In this document: positions 1 through 11,454 of the stretch, one piece after another
How positions within the stretch are numbered: position 1 is the stretch's first letter
How the letters are laid out: each line of letters begins with the position of its first letter
Assembly: GCF_002278925.1 (NCBI RefSeq)
Contig: NZ_NCJH01000004.1
Span: forward strand, 1 to 64,000
Length of the DNA stretch: 64,000 nucleotides
Direction: 5' to 3'
Source of the DNA: Polaromonas sp. 39-63-25
GTDB taxonomy: Bacteria > Pseudomonadota > Gammaproteobacteria > Burkholderiales > Burkholderiaceae_C
The notes under the pieces: generated by a model
The model's database searches: none
What the model saw: only the letters and a program-made list of their open reading frames with translations
What the model was told of the DNA's origin: nothing
Made by a program: the position numbers and the translations under genes

Positions 1-712
1 CCATTTGCTGGCGCGCATGAGCGAGACCATCAGCCGCGAACGCCGCTTCACCAGCGATGCTGCGCATGAATTGCGCACGCCGCTCACCGCGATAAAAACG
101 CATCTCCAGGTCACGCGCATCACCCAGGGCAAGGACGCCGAGGTGGCCATGGATTACGCTGAAGAGGGTGTGGCGCGGCTTCAACACACCCTTTCCCAGC
201 TGTTGACGCTGTCGCAGGTCGAGGGCGCCTTTTCGTGGGAGGACGGATCGGTCGCTGATGCCAGCGAAGTGGCCCGCCTCGCGATGCGCGATGCAGCACC
301 CCATGCGCCCGAGCGGATCACGCTCGACAGCGACGGCATCCGTGCCGAGCTGGCGCTGCCCCAGGCGCTGGCTGTCACCGCGCTGCGCAACCTGCTTGAC
401 AACGCCCTGCGCCATTCCCCTGCATCCAACAGCGTCAGGCTGGAAATACGCAGCTCGCCGCAAGCGGTCAGCTTTCACATATTTGATCGCGGGCCGGGAC
501 TCAGCGACAACGAATTGGCACTGGCGACGCAACGATTCTGGCGGCGCCGGTCAGGCCGGGGCAGCGGCCTGGGCCTGTCCATCGTCGCCGCCATTGTCGA
601 GCGTTTTTCCGGATCGTTTGAACTGCGGCGGCGCTCCGACGGCGGACTGGAGGCCCGACTGACGCTTCCGCGCATTCAACCCGCATCGCCAAAACAGGCC
701 CCCACTGTCTGA
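1..712 (+). CDS. Sensor histidine kinase, C-terminal part (5' end outside window)
   Basis: The frame is open from base 2 and stops at 712, so only the catalytic half of a two-component sensor kinase is present. In order I see the H-box (HELRTPLTAIK, phospho-accepting His near visible residue 22), the N-box (NLLDNALRHS), the G1 box (DRGPG) and the G2 box (GSGLGLSI), so the kinase core looks intact. Family knowledge says it autophosphorylates and passes phosphate to a response regulator, usually encoded next door, here presumably upstream beyond the window. Membrane and sensor parts are not visible, so the signal cannot be inferred. The short H-box to G2 spacing resembles the QseC/TctE-type group. 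Confidence 0.9.
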   Translation, partial: HLLARMSETISRERRFTSDAAHELRTPLTAIKTHLQVTRITQGKDAEVAMDYAEEGVARLQHTLSQLLTLSQVEGAFSWEDGSVADASEVARLAMRDAAPHAPERITLDSDGIRAELALPQALAVTALRNLLDNALRHSPASNSVRLEIRSSPQAVSFHIFDRGPGLSDNELALATQRFWRRRSGRGSGLGLSIVAAIVERFSGSFELRRRSDGGLEARLTLPRIQPASPKQAPTV

Positions 713-734
713 AAAACCTGAAAACCGATGCGCT

Positions 735-1400
735 TCAGACACCTGCCGCGATCTGCCGCAAGGCCTGCTCGAACACCTCGGCCGGCTGGCCGCCCGAGAT
801 CAGGTGTTTGTCGTTGATGATGACGGCCGGCACCGCGTGGATGCCCTGCTGCAGGTAGAACTGCTCGCGCTCACGCACGGCGTCGGCGTACTCGTTCGAG
901 GCCAGAATGGCTTTCGCGCGCGCCATGTCCAGGCCGACCTCGCCGGCCACGCGCGCCAGCACCTCGTGCGAGCCCGGGCTTTCGCCGTCGGTGAAATAGG
1001 CCTTGAACAGCGCCTCCTTGAGCGCCAGCTGGCGCCCTTCTCCTTCTTCCTCGGCCCAATGCAGCAGGCGGTGGGCGTCAAAGGTGTTGTAGATGCGGCT
1101 GCGTTTGTCCATGCTGAAGGTGAAACCCACGTCCTGCCCGCGCGCCCGGATCATCTCGCGGTTGCGCTGCGACTGCTCGGGCGTGGAGCCGTACTTTTCG
1201 GTCAGGTGTTCGGCGATGTCCTGGCCTTCGACCGGCATCTTCGGGTTCAGCTCGAAAGGCTGGAAATGTATCTCGGCCTGGACTTCGCCTGCGACCCGGC
1301 CCAGCGCGTCTTCGAGTGACTTGAGGCCGATCACGCACCAGGGGCAGGACACGTCGGAGACGAAGTCGATTTTCATTGCTGTCGGTGCCGGGGTGCTCAT
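735..1400 (-). CDS. DsbA-family oxidoreductase, FrnE-like, cytoplasmic
   Basis: A 221-residue thioredoxin-fold protein. The redox motif CPWC lies at residues 19-22 directly after the first beta strand (KIDFVSDVSCPWC), and a cis-proline region follows near the C-terminus (HAVPAVIIND). There is no signal peptide, so it should act in the cytoplasm, as FrnE-like DsbA proteins do in oxidative-stress tolerance. The ATG at 1400 was chosen because an AAGGA ribosome site lies just upstream and the family homology begins there; the frame stays open further upstream but reads as non-coding. An alternative start at 1376 would remove eight residues. Substrate unknown. Confidence 0.88.
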   Translation of the reverse strand: MSTPAPTAMKIDFVSDVSCPWCVIGLKSLEDALGRVAGEVQAEIHFQPFELNPKMPVEGQDIAEHLTEKYGSTPEQSQRNREMIRARGQDVGFTFSMDKRSRIYNTFDAHRLLHWAEEEGEGRQLALKEALFKAYFTDGESPGSHEVLARVAGEVGLDMARAKAILASNEYADAVREREQFYLQQGIHAVPAVIINDKHLISGGQPAEVFEQALRQIAAGV

Positions 1401-1565
1401 GCGTGTGTCCTTGTCAGAGGGGTGGGAAATCAGGCCAATGGTAGTGACAATCGGGCAACCCCGCAGGCCACCGGGCTGATAGGTGAAGACCCTTCTGAGG
1501 GAAAATACCCCAAAATGCGCGGCAGGGGCCAAGCTCCTCCCACCCGCTTTTGAACAGGACACACC

Positions 1566-1814
1566 ATGCTCCAACTCCGCCCCAACTGCGAATGCTGCAA
1601 CAAAGACCTGCCCAACGAGTCCCCTGAGGCCCGCATCTGCACCTTCGAATGCACCTTCTGCAGCGATTGCGCCAGCAGCAAGCTCCACGGCATCTGCCCC
1701 AACTGCGGCGGCGAACTGGTCACCCGGCCACGCCGGCCGGCTGACAAACTGGCCCGCTACCCGGCATCGACCGAGCGTGTCTTCAAACCGGCCGGTTGCG
1801 GAGCCGCGGCATGA
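1566..1814 (+). CDS. DUF1272 domain protein, cysteine-rich
   Basis: An 82-residue protein of the DUF1272 family. Its N-terminal half is packed with cysteines (CECC at 8-11, then C25, C29, C32, C35, C44 and C47), an arrangement typical of zinc-binding treble-clef or RING-like knuckles. No enzymatic motif is visible. The stop codon overlaps the start of the LysE exporter (ATGA at 1811-1814), so the two are translationally coupled. A role in metal or nucleic-acid binding is inference only; the family has no established function that I know of. Confidence 0.85.
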   Translation: MLQLRPNCECCNKDLPNESPEARICTFECTFCSDCASSKLHGICPNCGGELVTRPRRPADKLARYPASTERVFKPAGCGAAA

Positions 1815-2446
1815 CCAGCAGCAGCCTGCTGCTGTTTGCAGCCGTCGCGCTGGCGGTGATCGCCACGCCCGGTCCCACGGTGCTGCTGGCGCTGATCAAC
1901 GGCTCGCGTTACGGCGTTCGCCGCTCCGTGCCCGGCATGTTGGGGGCCGTGGCCTCGGACTTCGTGCTGGTCGGTGCGGTGGCGCTGGGTCTGGGCGCGC
2001 TGTTGGCGGCTTCGGAGTTCTGGTTCTCGGTGCTCAAATGGGTAGGGGCCCTCTACCTGGCCTGGCTGGGCGTGCGCATGCTGCGCTCGAAAGGCGGTTT
2101 TGAATTGCCCGCCGGCGAGGCCGATGCCGAACCACGCAATGGCCGGGCCATCTTCATGAAATCCTTTCTGGTGGCCGCCACCAACCCCAAGGGTTATCTG
2201 TTTTGCTCCGCCCTGCTGCCGCAGTTCATCGACCCGGCCGCCGCGCAGGCGCCGCAGTACATCACGATCGCGCTGGTGTTCGGGGGGCTGGACTTCACCG
2301 TGATGCTGGCCTATGCCGTCATCGGCGCGCGGGCGTTGCGGCTGCTCAAGGCCGGTGCCACACGCTGGCTGGACCGCCTGTGCGGCGGCGCCCTGCTGGG
2401 CCTGGCCGGCTCACTGGCTTTCTACCGCCGCGCCGGGAACTCCTGA
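1811..2446 (+). CDS. LysE-family amino-acid exporter
   Basis: A 211-residue inner-membrane protein with about six hydrophobic helices and the LysE/RhtB signature near the N-terminus (ATPGPTVLLALINGSRYGVR). Members export amino acids or small metabolites such as homoserine, threonine or lysine; the substrate cannot be told from the sequence. Start ATG 1811 overlaps the stop of the DUF1272 gene, giving tight coupling. Immediately after its stop lies a family A repeat. Confidence 0.9.
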   Translation: MTSSSLLLFAAVALAVIATPGPTVLLALINGSRYGVRRSVPGMLGAVASDFVLVGAVALGLGALLAASEFWFSVLKWVGALYLAWLGVRMLRSKGGFELPAGEADAEPRNGRAIFMKSFLVAATNPKGYLFCSALLPQFIDPAAAQAPQYITIALVFGGLDFTVMLAYAVIGARALRLLKAGATRWLDRLCGGALLGLAGSLAFYRRAGNS

Positions 2447-2500
2447 TTTCATAGCGTGTTGCGCCCGTCCTGATTGGGCTGGTGCCTGTTTTTGTTCCAG
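2447..2500 (+). repeat. Family A dispersed repeat, intergenic copy
   Basis: The segment reads TTTCATAGCGTGTTGCGCCC, then TGATTGGGCTGGTGCCTGTT. It is a diverged copy of the element found at 20704, 54617, 55018 and 61239. It directly follows the LysE stop codon and precedes the hydrolase operon. Confidence 0.6.
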
Positions 2501-2595
2501 ATCAAGGCCAGGCCCGTCTGACCGTCAAATAGGACTTGTCTGATAGCAGGGCGCGCCGCGCAGGACTATGGTGGGTTTCTCTAACGGAGATGTCC

Positions 2596-3312
2596 ATGAA
2601 CCGTCCCACCTCTGCCCCGACGAGCCGGGAAGTCCGCATTCCCTGCGGTGACACCTGGCTGTACGGCGACCTCGTCCTGCCGGCCGGGGCCAAAGGCCTG
2701 GTGCTGTTTGCCCATGGCAGCGGCAGCGGCCGGCACAGCGCCCGCAACCGCCAGGTGGCGCAAAAACTCCAGCAGGCGGGCATTGCCACCCTGCTGTTCG
2801 ACCTGCTCACCGTACAGGAAGAACAGGTCGACACCCACACCCGCGAACACCGTTTCGACATCGCCCTGCTGACCGGGCGCATGCAGGAGGTCACCGAGTG
2901 GGTGTCTGCCCAGCCGGACCTGAAACACGCACCCATCGGCTACTTCGGCGCCAGCACGGGCAGCGCGGCGGCGCTGATTGCCGCGGCCCGGCTCGGCAAA
3001 CGTATTGCGGCCGTGGTCTCGCGCGGGGGCCGCCCCGACCTGGCCGGCCCGGTGGCGCTGGCGGCGGTCAGCGCGCCCACCCTGCTGATTGTGGGCGGCG
3101 ACGACGAGGAGGTGATTACGCTCAATGAGCAGGCCTACGCGCATTTGCATTGCGAAAAACGGCTGGCGATCGTGCCGGGCGCCACCCACCTGTTCGAGGA
3201 ACGCGGCACCCTGGAGCAGGTGGCCGAACTGGCGGCCGACTGGTTCAGTGCCTGGCTGGCTCCTGCCAAACACACGGGGGTTCACCATGAGAGACACACG
3301 CCTTCCCTATGA
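2596..3312 (+). CDS. Alpha/beta hydrolase, dienelactone-hydrolase-like
   Basis: A 238-residue alpha/beta hydrolase. The oxyanion segment (LFAHGSGSGR), nucleophile elbow GASTGS, acidic region GGDDEE and C-terminal catalytic His (GATHLFEE) appear in canonical order, so it should be an active serine hydrolase. No signal peptide is seen. ATG 2596 has a GGAG six bases upstream; ATG 2590 in the same frame overlaps that site. The 3' end overlaps the next gene by 26 bases, marking the first cistron of a three-gene operon with a phosphoribosyltransferase and an erythromycin-esterase-like protein. The substrate is unknown. Confidence 0.85.
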   Translation: MNRPTSAPTSREVRIPCGDTWLYGDLVLPAGAKGLVLFAHGSGSGRHSARNRQVAQKLQQAGIATLLFDLLTVQEEQVDTHTREHRFDIALLTGRMQEVTEWVSAQPDLKHAPIGYFGASTGSAAALIAAARLGKRIAAVVSRGGRPDLAGPVALAAVSAPTLLIVGGDDEEVITLNEQAYAHLHCEKRLAIVPGATHLFEERGTLEQVAELAADWFSAWLAPAKHTGVHHERHTPSL

Positions 3313-3949
3313 GGACCGCCGCGAGGCGGGCCGCGTGCTGGCCGGCGCGCTGGCGCACTACCGCGGTCGCCCCGGCGTGCTGGTGCTGGCCCTGCCGCGC
3401 GGCGGCGTGCCGGTGGCTTACGAGGTGGCCCGCGCGCTGAAGGCGCCGCTGGATGTGTTTGTGGTGCGCAAGCTCGGCTTTCCGGGCCACGAGGAATACG
3501 CCATGGGGGCGATTGCCAGCGGCGGCGTGCGCGTGATGAACCCGATGCCGGGCATGCACGTCACGCCCGAAGAGGTGGCCGCCGCGGTGGCGCGCGAACA
3601 GCCCGAGTTGCAGCGGCGCGAGCAGCTCTACCGCGGCCAGAGCCCGGCGCCCGATCTGCACGGCCGCACGGTGATCGTGGTTGACGACGGGCTGGCCACC
3701 GGCGCGACCATGCACGCCGCGCTGCTGGCCATCCGCCAGCAGCAACCGGCGCATCTGGTGATGGCCGTGCCGGTGGGCGCCGCGGACAGCTGCGACGCGC
3801 TGCAGGGTGTGGCCGATGAGGTGGTCTGCGTCGCCATGCCCGAACCGTTTCGCGCCGTTGGCCTGTGGTACCGGCAGTTTCCCCAGACCAGCGACGACGA
3901 GGTGCGCACGCTGCTTGACGACGCCCGCGTGCACGCGCCTTCCCCCTGA
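3287..3949 (+). CDS. Phosphoribosyltransferase-domain protein
   Basis: A 220-residue type I phosphoribosyltransferase-fold protein. The PRPP-binding loop reads VIVVDDGLATGATM, with the acidic pair followed by the ATGATM turn. Upstream is the conserved segment LALPRGGVPVAYEVARAL, usual in this uncharacterised subgroup. Such proteins often sit beside erythromycin-esterase-like and dienelactone-hydrolase-like genes, as here, so a role other than purine or pyrimidine salvage is likely but undetermined. ATG 3287 lies inside the hydrolase gene; the next gene starts 20 bases after its stop. Confidence 0.85.
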   Translation: MRDTRLPYEDRREAGRVLAGALAHYRGRPGVLVLALPRGGVPVAYEVARALKAPLDVFVVRKLGFPGHEEYAMGAIASGGVRVMNPMPGMHVTPEEVAAAVAREQPELQRREQLYRGQSPAPDLHGRTVIVVDDGLATGATMHAALLAIRQQQPAHLVMAVPVGAADSCDALQGVADEVVCVAMPEPFRAVGLWYRQFPQTSDDEVRTLLDDARVHAPSP

Positions 3950-3969
3950 CAACCCACCAGGACCCTGCC

Positions 3970-5325
3970 ATGACCCCGCAGCATTCCACCCTGCACACCG
4001 ATACGGCCCTGCTCGAGGGCCTGCGGCAGCACCTGTACCCCCTGACTGGCAGCACGCACGACCACGACGGCTTGCTGCAGATGATCGGCCCGGCGCGGTT
4101 TGTGCTGCTCGGTGAAGCCTCGCACGGCACGCGCGAGTTCTACCAGGAGCGCGTCAACATCACCAAGCGGCTCATCATCGAAAAAGGCTTCACCGCCATC
4201 GCGGTGGAGGCCGACTGGCCCGACGCCTGGCGCGTCAACCGTTATGTGCGCGGCCTGTCCGACGAGCGCAACGCCGGCGACGCCCTGTCGGGGTTTGAAC
4301 GTTTTCCCGCCTGGATGTGGCGCAACACCGTGGTGCGCGATTTTGTGGAGTGGCTGCGCGAGTACAACGCCGGGCGCAGCGCTGCCAGCCAGGTCGGCTT
4401 TTACGGCATGGACCTGTACAGCCTGTTCACCTCCATCCAGGAAGTGCTGGCCTACCTGGACCACACCGACCCGCCGGCGGCGCAGCGGGCGCGCGACCGC
4501 TATGCCTGTTTCGACCACGCGGCCGAAGACAGCCAGGCTTACGGTTACGCCGCCAATTTCGGCCTGGCACGCAGTTGCGAAGACGAGGTGGTGCAGCAAC
4601 TGCGCGCCATGACCCGGCGCTTCGCCCAGTTGCCGTCCACGCCCGGGCTGGAACGCGACGAGATGTTTTACGCGCAGCAGAACGCACGCCTGGTGCGCAA
4701 TGCCGAGGAGTACTACCGCACCATGTTCCACGGCCGTGTGTCGTCCTGGAATCTGCGCGACAGCCACATGGAAGAAACGCTGCAGGCGCTGGACCGCCAC
4801 CTGGGCGCCGGCGGCGAGCCGCCGCGCATGGCCGTCTGGGCGCACAACTCGCACCTCGGCGATGCGGCCGCCACCGAAATGGGTGACCGCGGGGAATGGA
4901 ATGTGGGCCAGCTCGTGCGCGACCGCCATGACGGCGACGCGGTGCTGGTGGGCTTCAGCACCCACCACGGTTCGGTGACGGCCGCGTCGAACTGGGACGA
5001 ACCGCCGCAGCACAAGCGGGTGCGCGCCGGCCTGCCCGGCAGCTGGGAGGCAGTCTTCCACCAGACCGGTACCAGCCGCTTCTGGCTGAACCTGCGCGAC
5101 AACGCCGCGCTGGGCGAGCTGGCGCAGCCGCAGCGGCTGCAGCGCGCCATCGGCGTGATCTACCGGCCCGACACCGAACGCCAGAGCCACTACTTTCACA
5201 CCCACTTGAGCCAGCAGTTCGACGCGCTGATCCACATCGACGAAACCCATGCGCTGGAACCGCTGGACCGGGGCCCGGTGTGGCATACCGGCGAGGCACC
5301 CGAGACCTTCCCGTCGGGGATGTAG
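3970..5325 (+). CDS. Erythromycin-esterase-family protein
   Basis: A 451-residue member of the erythromycin esterase (Ere/succinoglycan biosynthesis) family. Signature blocks are visible: LGEASHGTREFYQER near residues 40-55 with the catalytic-type Glu and His, AIAVEADWPDA, FYGMDLYSL and VWAHNSHLGD, the last carrying the second conserved His. The family includes macrolide-hydrolysing enzymes, but most chromosomal members have unknown substrates, so resistance should not be assumed. It closes the operon with the hydrolase and phosphoribosyltransferase. The stop lies 11 bases from the convergent dnaE2 stop, with no clear terminator. Confidence 0.88.
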   Translation: MTPQHSTLHTDTALLEGLRQHLYPLTGSTHDHDGLLQMIGPARFVLLGEASHGTREFYQERVNITKRLIIEKGFTAIAVEADWPDAWRVNRYVRGLSDERNAGDALSGFERFPAWMWRNTVVRDFVEWLREYNAGRSAASQVGFYGMDLYSLFTSIQEVLAYLDHTDPPAAQRARDRYACFDHAAEDSQAYGYAANFGLARSCEDEVVQQLRAMTRRFAQLPSTPGLERDEMFYAQQNARLVRNAEEYYRTMFHGRVSSWNLRDSHMEETLQALDRHLGAGGEPPRMAVWAHNSHLGDAAATEMGDRGEWNVGQLVRDRHDGDAVLVGFSTHHGSVTAASNWDEPPQHKRVRAGLPGSWEAVFHQTGTSRFWLNLRDNAALGELAQPQRLQRAIGVIYRPDTERQSHYFHTHLSQQFDALIHIDETHALEPLDRGPVWHTGEAPETFPSGM

Positions 5326-5336
5326 GTTTTTTGGCC

Positions 5337-8660
<3,324 letters not shown>

Positions 8661-8680
8661 GACAATTCCAATCCAGCAAC

Positions 8681-10114
8681 TCAGGCAAAAAAACCGTGCA
8701 GGTACCAGGCCTGGCGCTGCGTATGTGCCGGCTGCGGCACCGGCAAACGCTCGCTGAAAATCCAAAGCAAACCCGCCTGCTGGCTGCGGTAGATGAAGTA
8801 GTCGCGGATCGCCGCGGGCTTGCTTCGCACACCCGTGCCATCGCCGGCCGCGTCACCGGTCATCAGCCAGCCGCTGGCCTCCAGCCGCTGCGGGCCGGCC
8901 AGCCGAAGCAGCGGGCCCTGGTAGACCGGGCTGTCGCCCACCGCCGCCAGCCGGAGCGGTTCGGGCAGCAGCCAGGTCGGGTAGAGGGCATCGATTCTGG
9001 CCGCCTCTTCCGATTTCTTCAAGCCTTTCTGGCCTCTGGCCCTTGTCTGGCGGGCGCCACCAGCTATGGATTGCATAGCGCCCTGGGCGCTGACCCAGCG
9101 CTGCATCTGCTCGGGCCTGTGGTCGGCGCAGGGCTGCCAGGCCTGCACCTGCGCGGGCCCCAGGCGGGCGCTCAGGCGCTCGATCAGTTCCACCGCGCTG
9201 TCGCCCTGCTGGCGCGCTTCCATCAGCAGGCTGGTGGTGGCGGCGGCCGCGTCCACCAGTGGCTCGGTGACCAGCGAACGCAGGCTCAGGGCAAACACCG
9301 GCGCCGGCAGCTTTTGCTGCGCGAGCTGCTCGGCGATCAGGCGTGTGACGTGGCGCAGGTCCTGCGCGGGCTGGGCGGTGCGGACTTCCATCTCGCCGGT
9401 GGGCGCCACGTCGCGGCGCTTGTCCAGGTGCCAGGTGAGCCGGAGTGCGCAGATGCCGCTCTGGCGCCCCAGCAGCCAGGCGTGCAGGCTGGCCAGCAGG
9501 CGTTCGGCCCCGGCCATCAGCGCCGGGCCGTGCGTGACCAGCGCGTTGAGCTCGATTTTTTCCTCGAAGTGTTCGGGCAGCACCAGCCAGTCGTGGTTGT
9601 CGGGCAGGCTGCCGCGCGCGCGGTCCAGCGCCTCCAGCAGTTCCGCGCCGAAACGCCGGGCCACGCCGTCGCGCGGCAGTCGCAGCAGGTCGTCCCAGCT
9701 GCGGCAACCGATGCGCTCGAGCACGCCCAGGTGCGGGCGCGCCGCAGTCAAGGTGTGCATGGGCAGGTCGGCCACCCGCGTGCGGCCCTGCCCCGGCTTG
9801 CCGGCCGCGTGACGCAAGCGCCCCAGTGCTATCAAGGATGTAGCGCCTTGCGAACGCCGTATAAGGGGTACCGCCCGATTTGCTTCAAAAAATTCGATCA
9901 AACGCTGCTCCAGCAGCTGCATCAGCCGCGCCAGCCCGCCAAACAGGCGCAGGCTGCCGGTCACGTCCAGCAGCACGGCCTCGTCGACCAGCGCCACGCG
10001 CGGCGTGAAACCCAGCGCCAGGCTGGCCACGCTGCGCTGCAGCGCGGCCTCGTCCATCAACGCCGGCCCCGGCTCAGTGGTGATGGCTGTTTGCAATGCG
10101 ATCCAGCAAGGCAT
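8681..10114 (-). CDS. imuB: ImuB, Y-family polymerase-like mutasome protein
   Basis: A 477-residue ImuB-type protein. It keeps the block LDVTGSLRLFGGLARLMQLL and the helix-hairpin-helix-like region RIGCRSWDDLLRLPRDGVARRFG of Y-family polymerases. ImuB is considered catalytically inert and links ImuA, DnaE2 and the sliding clamp. The start ATG 10114 has AGGAGAGG upstream and overlaps imuA by 41 bases. The segment before the SLRLFGG block is short compared with Pseudomonas or Caulobacter ImuB, so part of the palm domain is reduced. The frame reads through two family A repeats, near residues 74-96 and 345-363. Confidence 0.9.
   Translation of the reverse strand: MPCWIALQTAITTEPGPALMDEAALQRSVASLALGFTPRVALVDEAVLLDVTGSLRLFGGLARLMQLLEQRLIEFFEANRAVPLIRRSQGATSLIALGRLRHAAGKPGQGRTRVADLPMHTLTAARPHLGVLERIGCRSWDDLLRLPRDGVARRFGAELLEALDRARGSLPDNHDWLVLPEHFEEKIELNALVTHGPALMAGAERLLASLHAWLLGRQSGICALRLTWHLDKRRDVAPTGEMEVRTAQPAQDLRHVTRLIAEQLAQQKLPAPVFALSLRSLVTEPLVDAAAATTSLLMEARQQGDSAVELIERLSARLGPAQVQAWQPCADHRPEQMQRWVSAQGAMQSIAGGARQTRARGQKGLKKSEEAARIDALYPTWLLPEPLRLAAVGDSPVYQGPLLRLAGPQRLEASGWLMTGDAAGDGTGVRSKPAAIRDYFIYRSQQAGLLWIFSERLPVPQPAHTQRQAWYLHGFFA
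9025..9080 (-). repeat. Family A repeat inside imuB (sense orientation)
   Basis: The minus strand reads ATAGCTGGTGGCGCCCGCC, then AGACAAGGGCCAGAGGCC. It is translated in frame as SIAGGARQTRARGQ, a low-conservation linker of ImuB, with no stop introduced. Confidence 0.75.
9826..9893 (+). repeat. Family A repeat inside imuB (antisense orientation)
   Basis: The plus strand reads GCTATCAAGGATGTAGCGCC, then TTGCGAACGCC and AAGGGGTACCGCCCGATTTG. It has the GCTATC...TAGC inverted start and the GCCCGATTTG end of the family. Translated on the opposite strand it gives part of the segment FEANRAVPLIRRSQGATS in ImuB. Confidence 0.65.
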
Positions 10115-10940
10115 GCACCTCTCCTGATGCGGCGGAAACAGCGGCCGGGGCCGGCTGCAGCCTGGGCAGCAGCACACCGGCTTCCTCGCGGCGGCGGCGC
10201 ACGCGTTCGCGGCTGGCCGCCAGCAAGGCCGTCAGGCGCGCCGGCCGGGTGGCCAGCAGCAGCGGCGCGGCCAGCGGCGGGCCGCGCCGCTTGAGCACGT
10301 GCACCCGCAGGTTGCCGTCTTCGGCCGCCGCACCTTCGAGCAGCAGGCGCAGCGGCGCGGGTGAAGACTCGAGCTGCGCACGCAGAGGCCGGAACACAAA
10401 CAACAGCTGGCTGTGCGCATGCGCGGCCATCTGCAGGCGGCGCAAATGGGCACTGCGCGCATCGGGCAGCCAGGCCAGCACGGCGGCCACGTCGGCACAC
10501 TGCAGCGCTTCGCGTGTGGCCCACAGCAGCGCCGGCCCCTGGCCGCGCACGCAGAGCACGCGCTGCATGTTGAGCTGGCGCGCGCCCAGCGCCGGGCCAA
10601 ACGGCAACCAGGGTGCGCCCACCAGCACCACCAGCTTGGCGGGCGCCGCGGCCTGCACGGCGGCCAGTGCAGGCGCCAGCAGACCCCACTCGTGCAGGCC
10701 GGCCTGCGGCTGCAGCATTTCCACCAGCGCGCCCTGCGGCCAGCCGCCGCCGGGCAACACCTGGTTCAGCGCCGCATACCCGGTGTCCAGGGCCGGCAGG
10801 CTGTGGCAGCCCAGCTCGGCGGCGCGCCAGACGTCGGCGTGTTGCGCCAGGCCGGCGGGCATGGCGTCCAGCGCCCGGCCCGCAGACCCAGGCGGCGTGG
10901 ACATGGCGGAAGAAAGCGGGTTCATGAAGGAAAAAGACAT
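10074..10940 (-). CDS. imuA: ImuA, RecA-like SOS mutagenesis protein
   Basis: A 288-residue ImuA/SulA-type protein, first gene of the imuA-imuB-dnaE2 operon. The N-terminal VWRAAELG motif and the RecA-like core (LPGGGWPQGALVEMLQPQAGLHEW, then LVVLVGAPWLPFG) are visible. ImuA supports DnaE2-dependent translesion synthesis. Two in-frame ATGs, 10940 and 10925, are possible; neither has a good ribosome site, and the LexA box ends only four bases before 10940, so the transcript may have a very short leader. Its 3' end overlaps imuB. Confidence 0.9.
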   Translation of the reverse strand: MSFSFMNPLSSAMSTPPGSAGRALDAMPAGLAQHADVWRAAELGCHSLPALDTGYAALNQVLPGGGWPQGALVEMLQPQAGLHEWGLLAPALAAVQAAAPAKLVVLVGAPWLPFGPALGARQLNMQRVLCVRGQGPALLWATREALQCADVAAVLAWLPDARSAHLRRLQMAAHAHSQLLFVFRPLRAQLESSPAPLRLLLEGAAAEDGNLRVHVLKRRGPPLAAPLLLATRPARLTALLAASRERVRRRREEAGVLLPRLQPAPAAVSAASGEVHALLDRIANSHHH

Positions 10941-10944
10941 AAAA

Positions 10945-10964
10945 TACTGTTGATATGTACAGTA
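10945..10964 (-). promoter_or_regulatory. LexA (SOS) box
   Basis: The 20 bases TACTGTTGATATGTACAGTA contain CTG-N10-CAG and differ from the Escherichia coli consensus TACTGTATATATATACAGTA at three central positions. The box lies immediately upstream of imuA, the expected place for SOS control of the mutasome operon. It is also 65 bases upstream of the divergent lipoprotein gene, which it could influence. Confidence 0.88.
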
Positions 10965-11028
10965 TTACACCTTTTCCGGCCTCAGAGGAGAATCCTTTCT
11001 TTTGGACTTTCCTTTGGAGTAGCGCACG

Positions 11029-11445
11029 ATGAAGGATTCACTGCGGCGGGCCTGTTGCCTGGCTGTGTTTTTGCTGGTCGCGGCCTGCTCGAAAGAGACC
11101 GAACCCGTCGACCTGGCCGACACGTCCAAGCCTTACCCCGCCAACGTGAAGCCGGGTTTCATCAACAAGGTGTGGGAGGTCAGCCTGTCCACCGGGGTCG
11201 CGCCCGGCACGCTGTACGCGTTTTTGTCGGACGGCACGCTGGTGGTCACCTCGCCCAACAGCAAGGCCGCCTTCGGTGCCTGGACCTACCAAAACGGCAA
11301 GCTCACGATGATCGAGGAAGCGCAGGAGTACAAAACCGACATCCTGAGCCTGAGCCATGAAGAACTGCGGCTCAAAAGCCACAACCCGGGCGGCAGCATC
11401 GAAATTGTGCTGGTGCCGGCGCGGGTGGCACCGCTGCCGCCCTGA
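11029..11445 (+). CDS. Putative lipoprotein of unknown function
   Basis: A 138-residue protein with a lipoprotein signal: basic start MKDSLRRA, hydrophobic stretch CCLAVFLLVA and lipobox LVAAC, with the acylated Cys near residue 20. The mature part resembles small periplasmic beta-rich proteins (TLYAFLSDGTLVVTS, FGAWTYQNGKLTMIEE) but I do not recognise a named family. GGAG sits nine bases before ATG 11029. It is divergent from imuA, and the LexA box lies between them. Confidence 0.8.
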   Translation: MKDSLRRACCLAVFLLVAACSKETEPVDLADTSKPYPANVKPGFINKVWEVSLSTGVAPGTLYAFLSDGTLVVTSPNSKAAFGAWTYQNGKLTMIEEAQEYKTDILSLSHEELRLKSHNPGGSIEIVLVPARVAPLPP

Positions 11446-11454
11446 ACGACCGGA

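Noticed and set aside
3970-5325. Macrolide-resistance gene
   Set aside because: Membership in the erythromycin esterase family alone does not show resistance, and the operon context is metabolic-looking.
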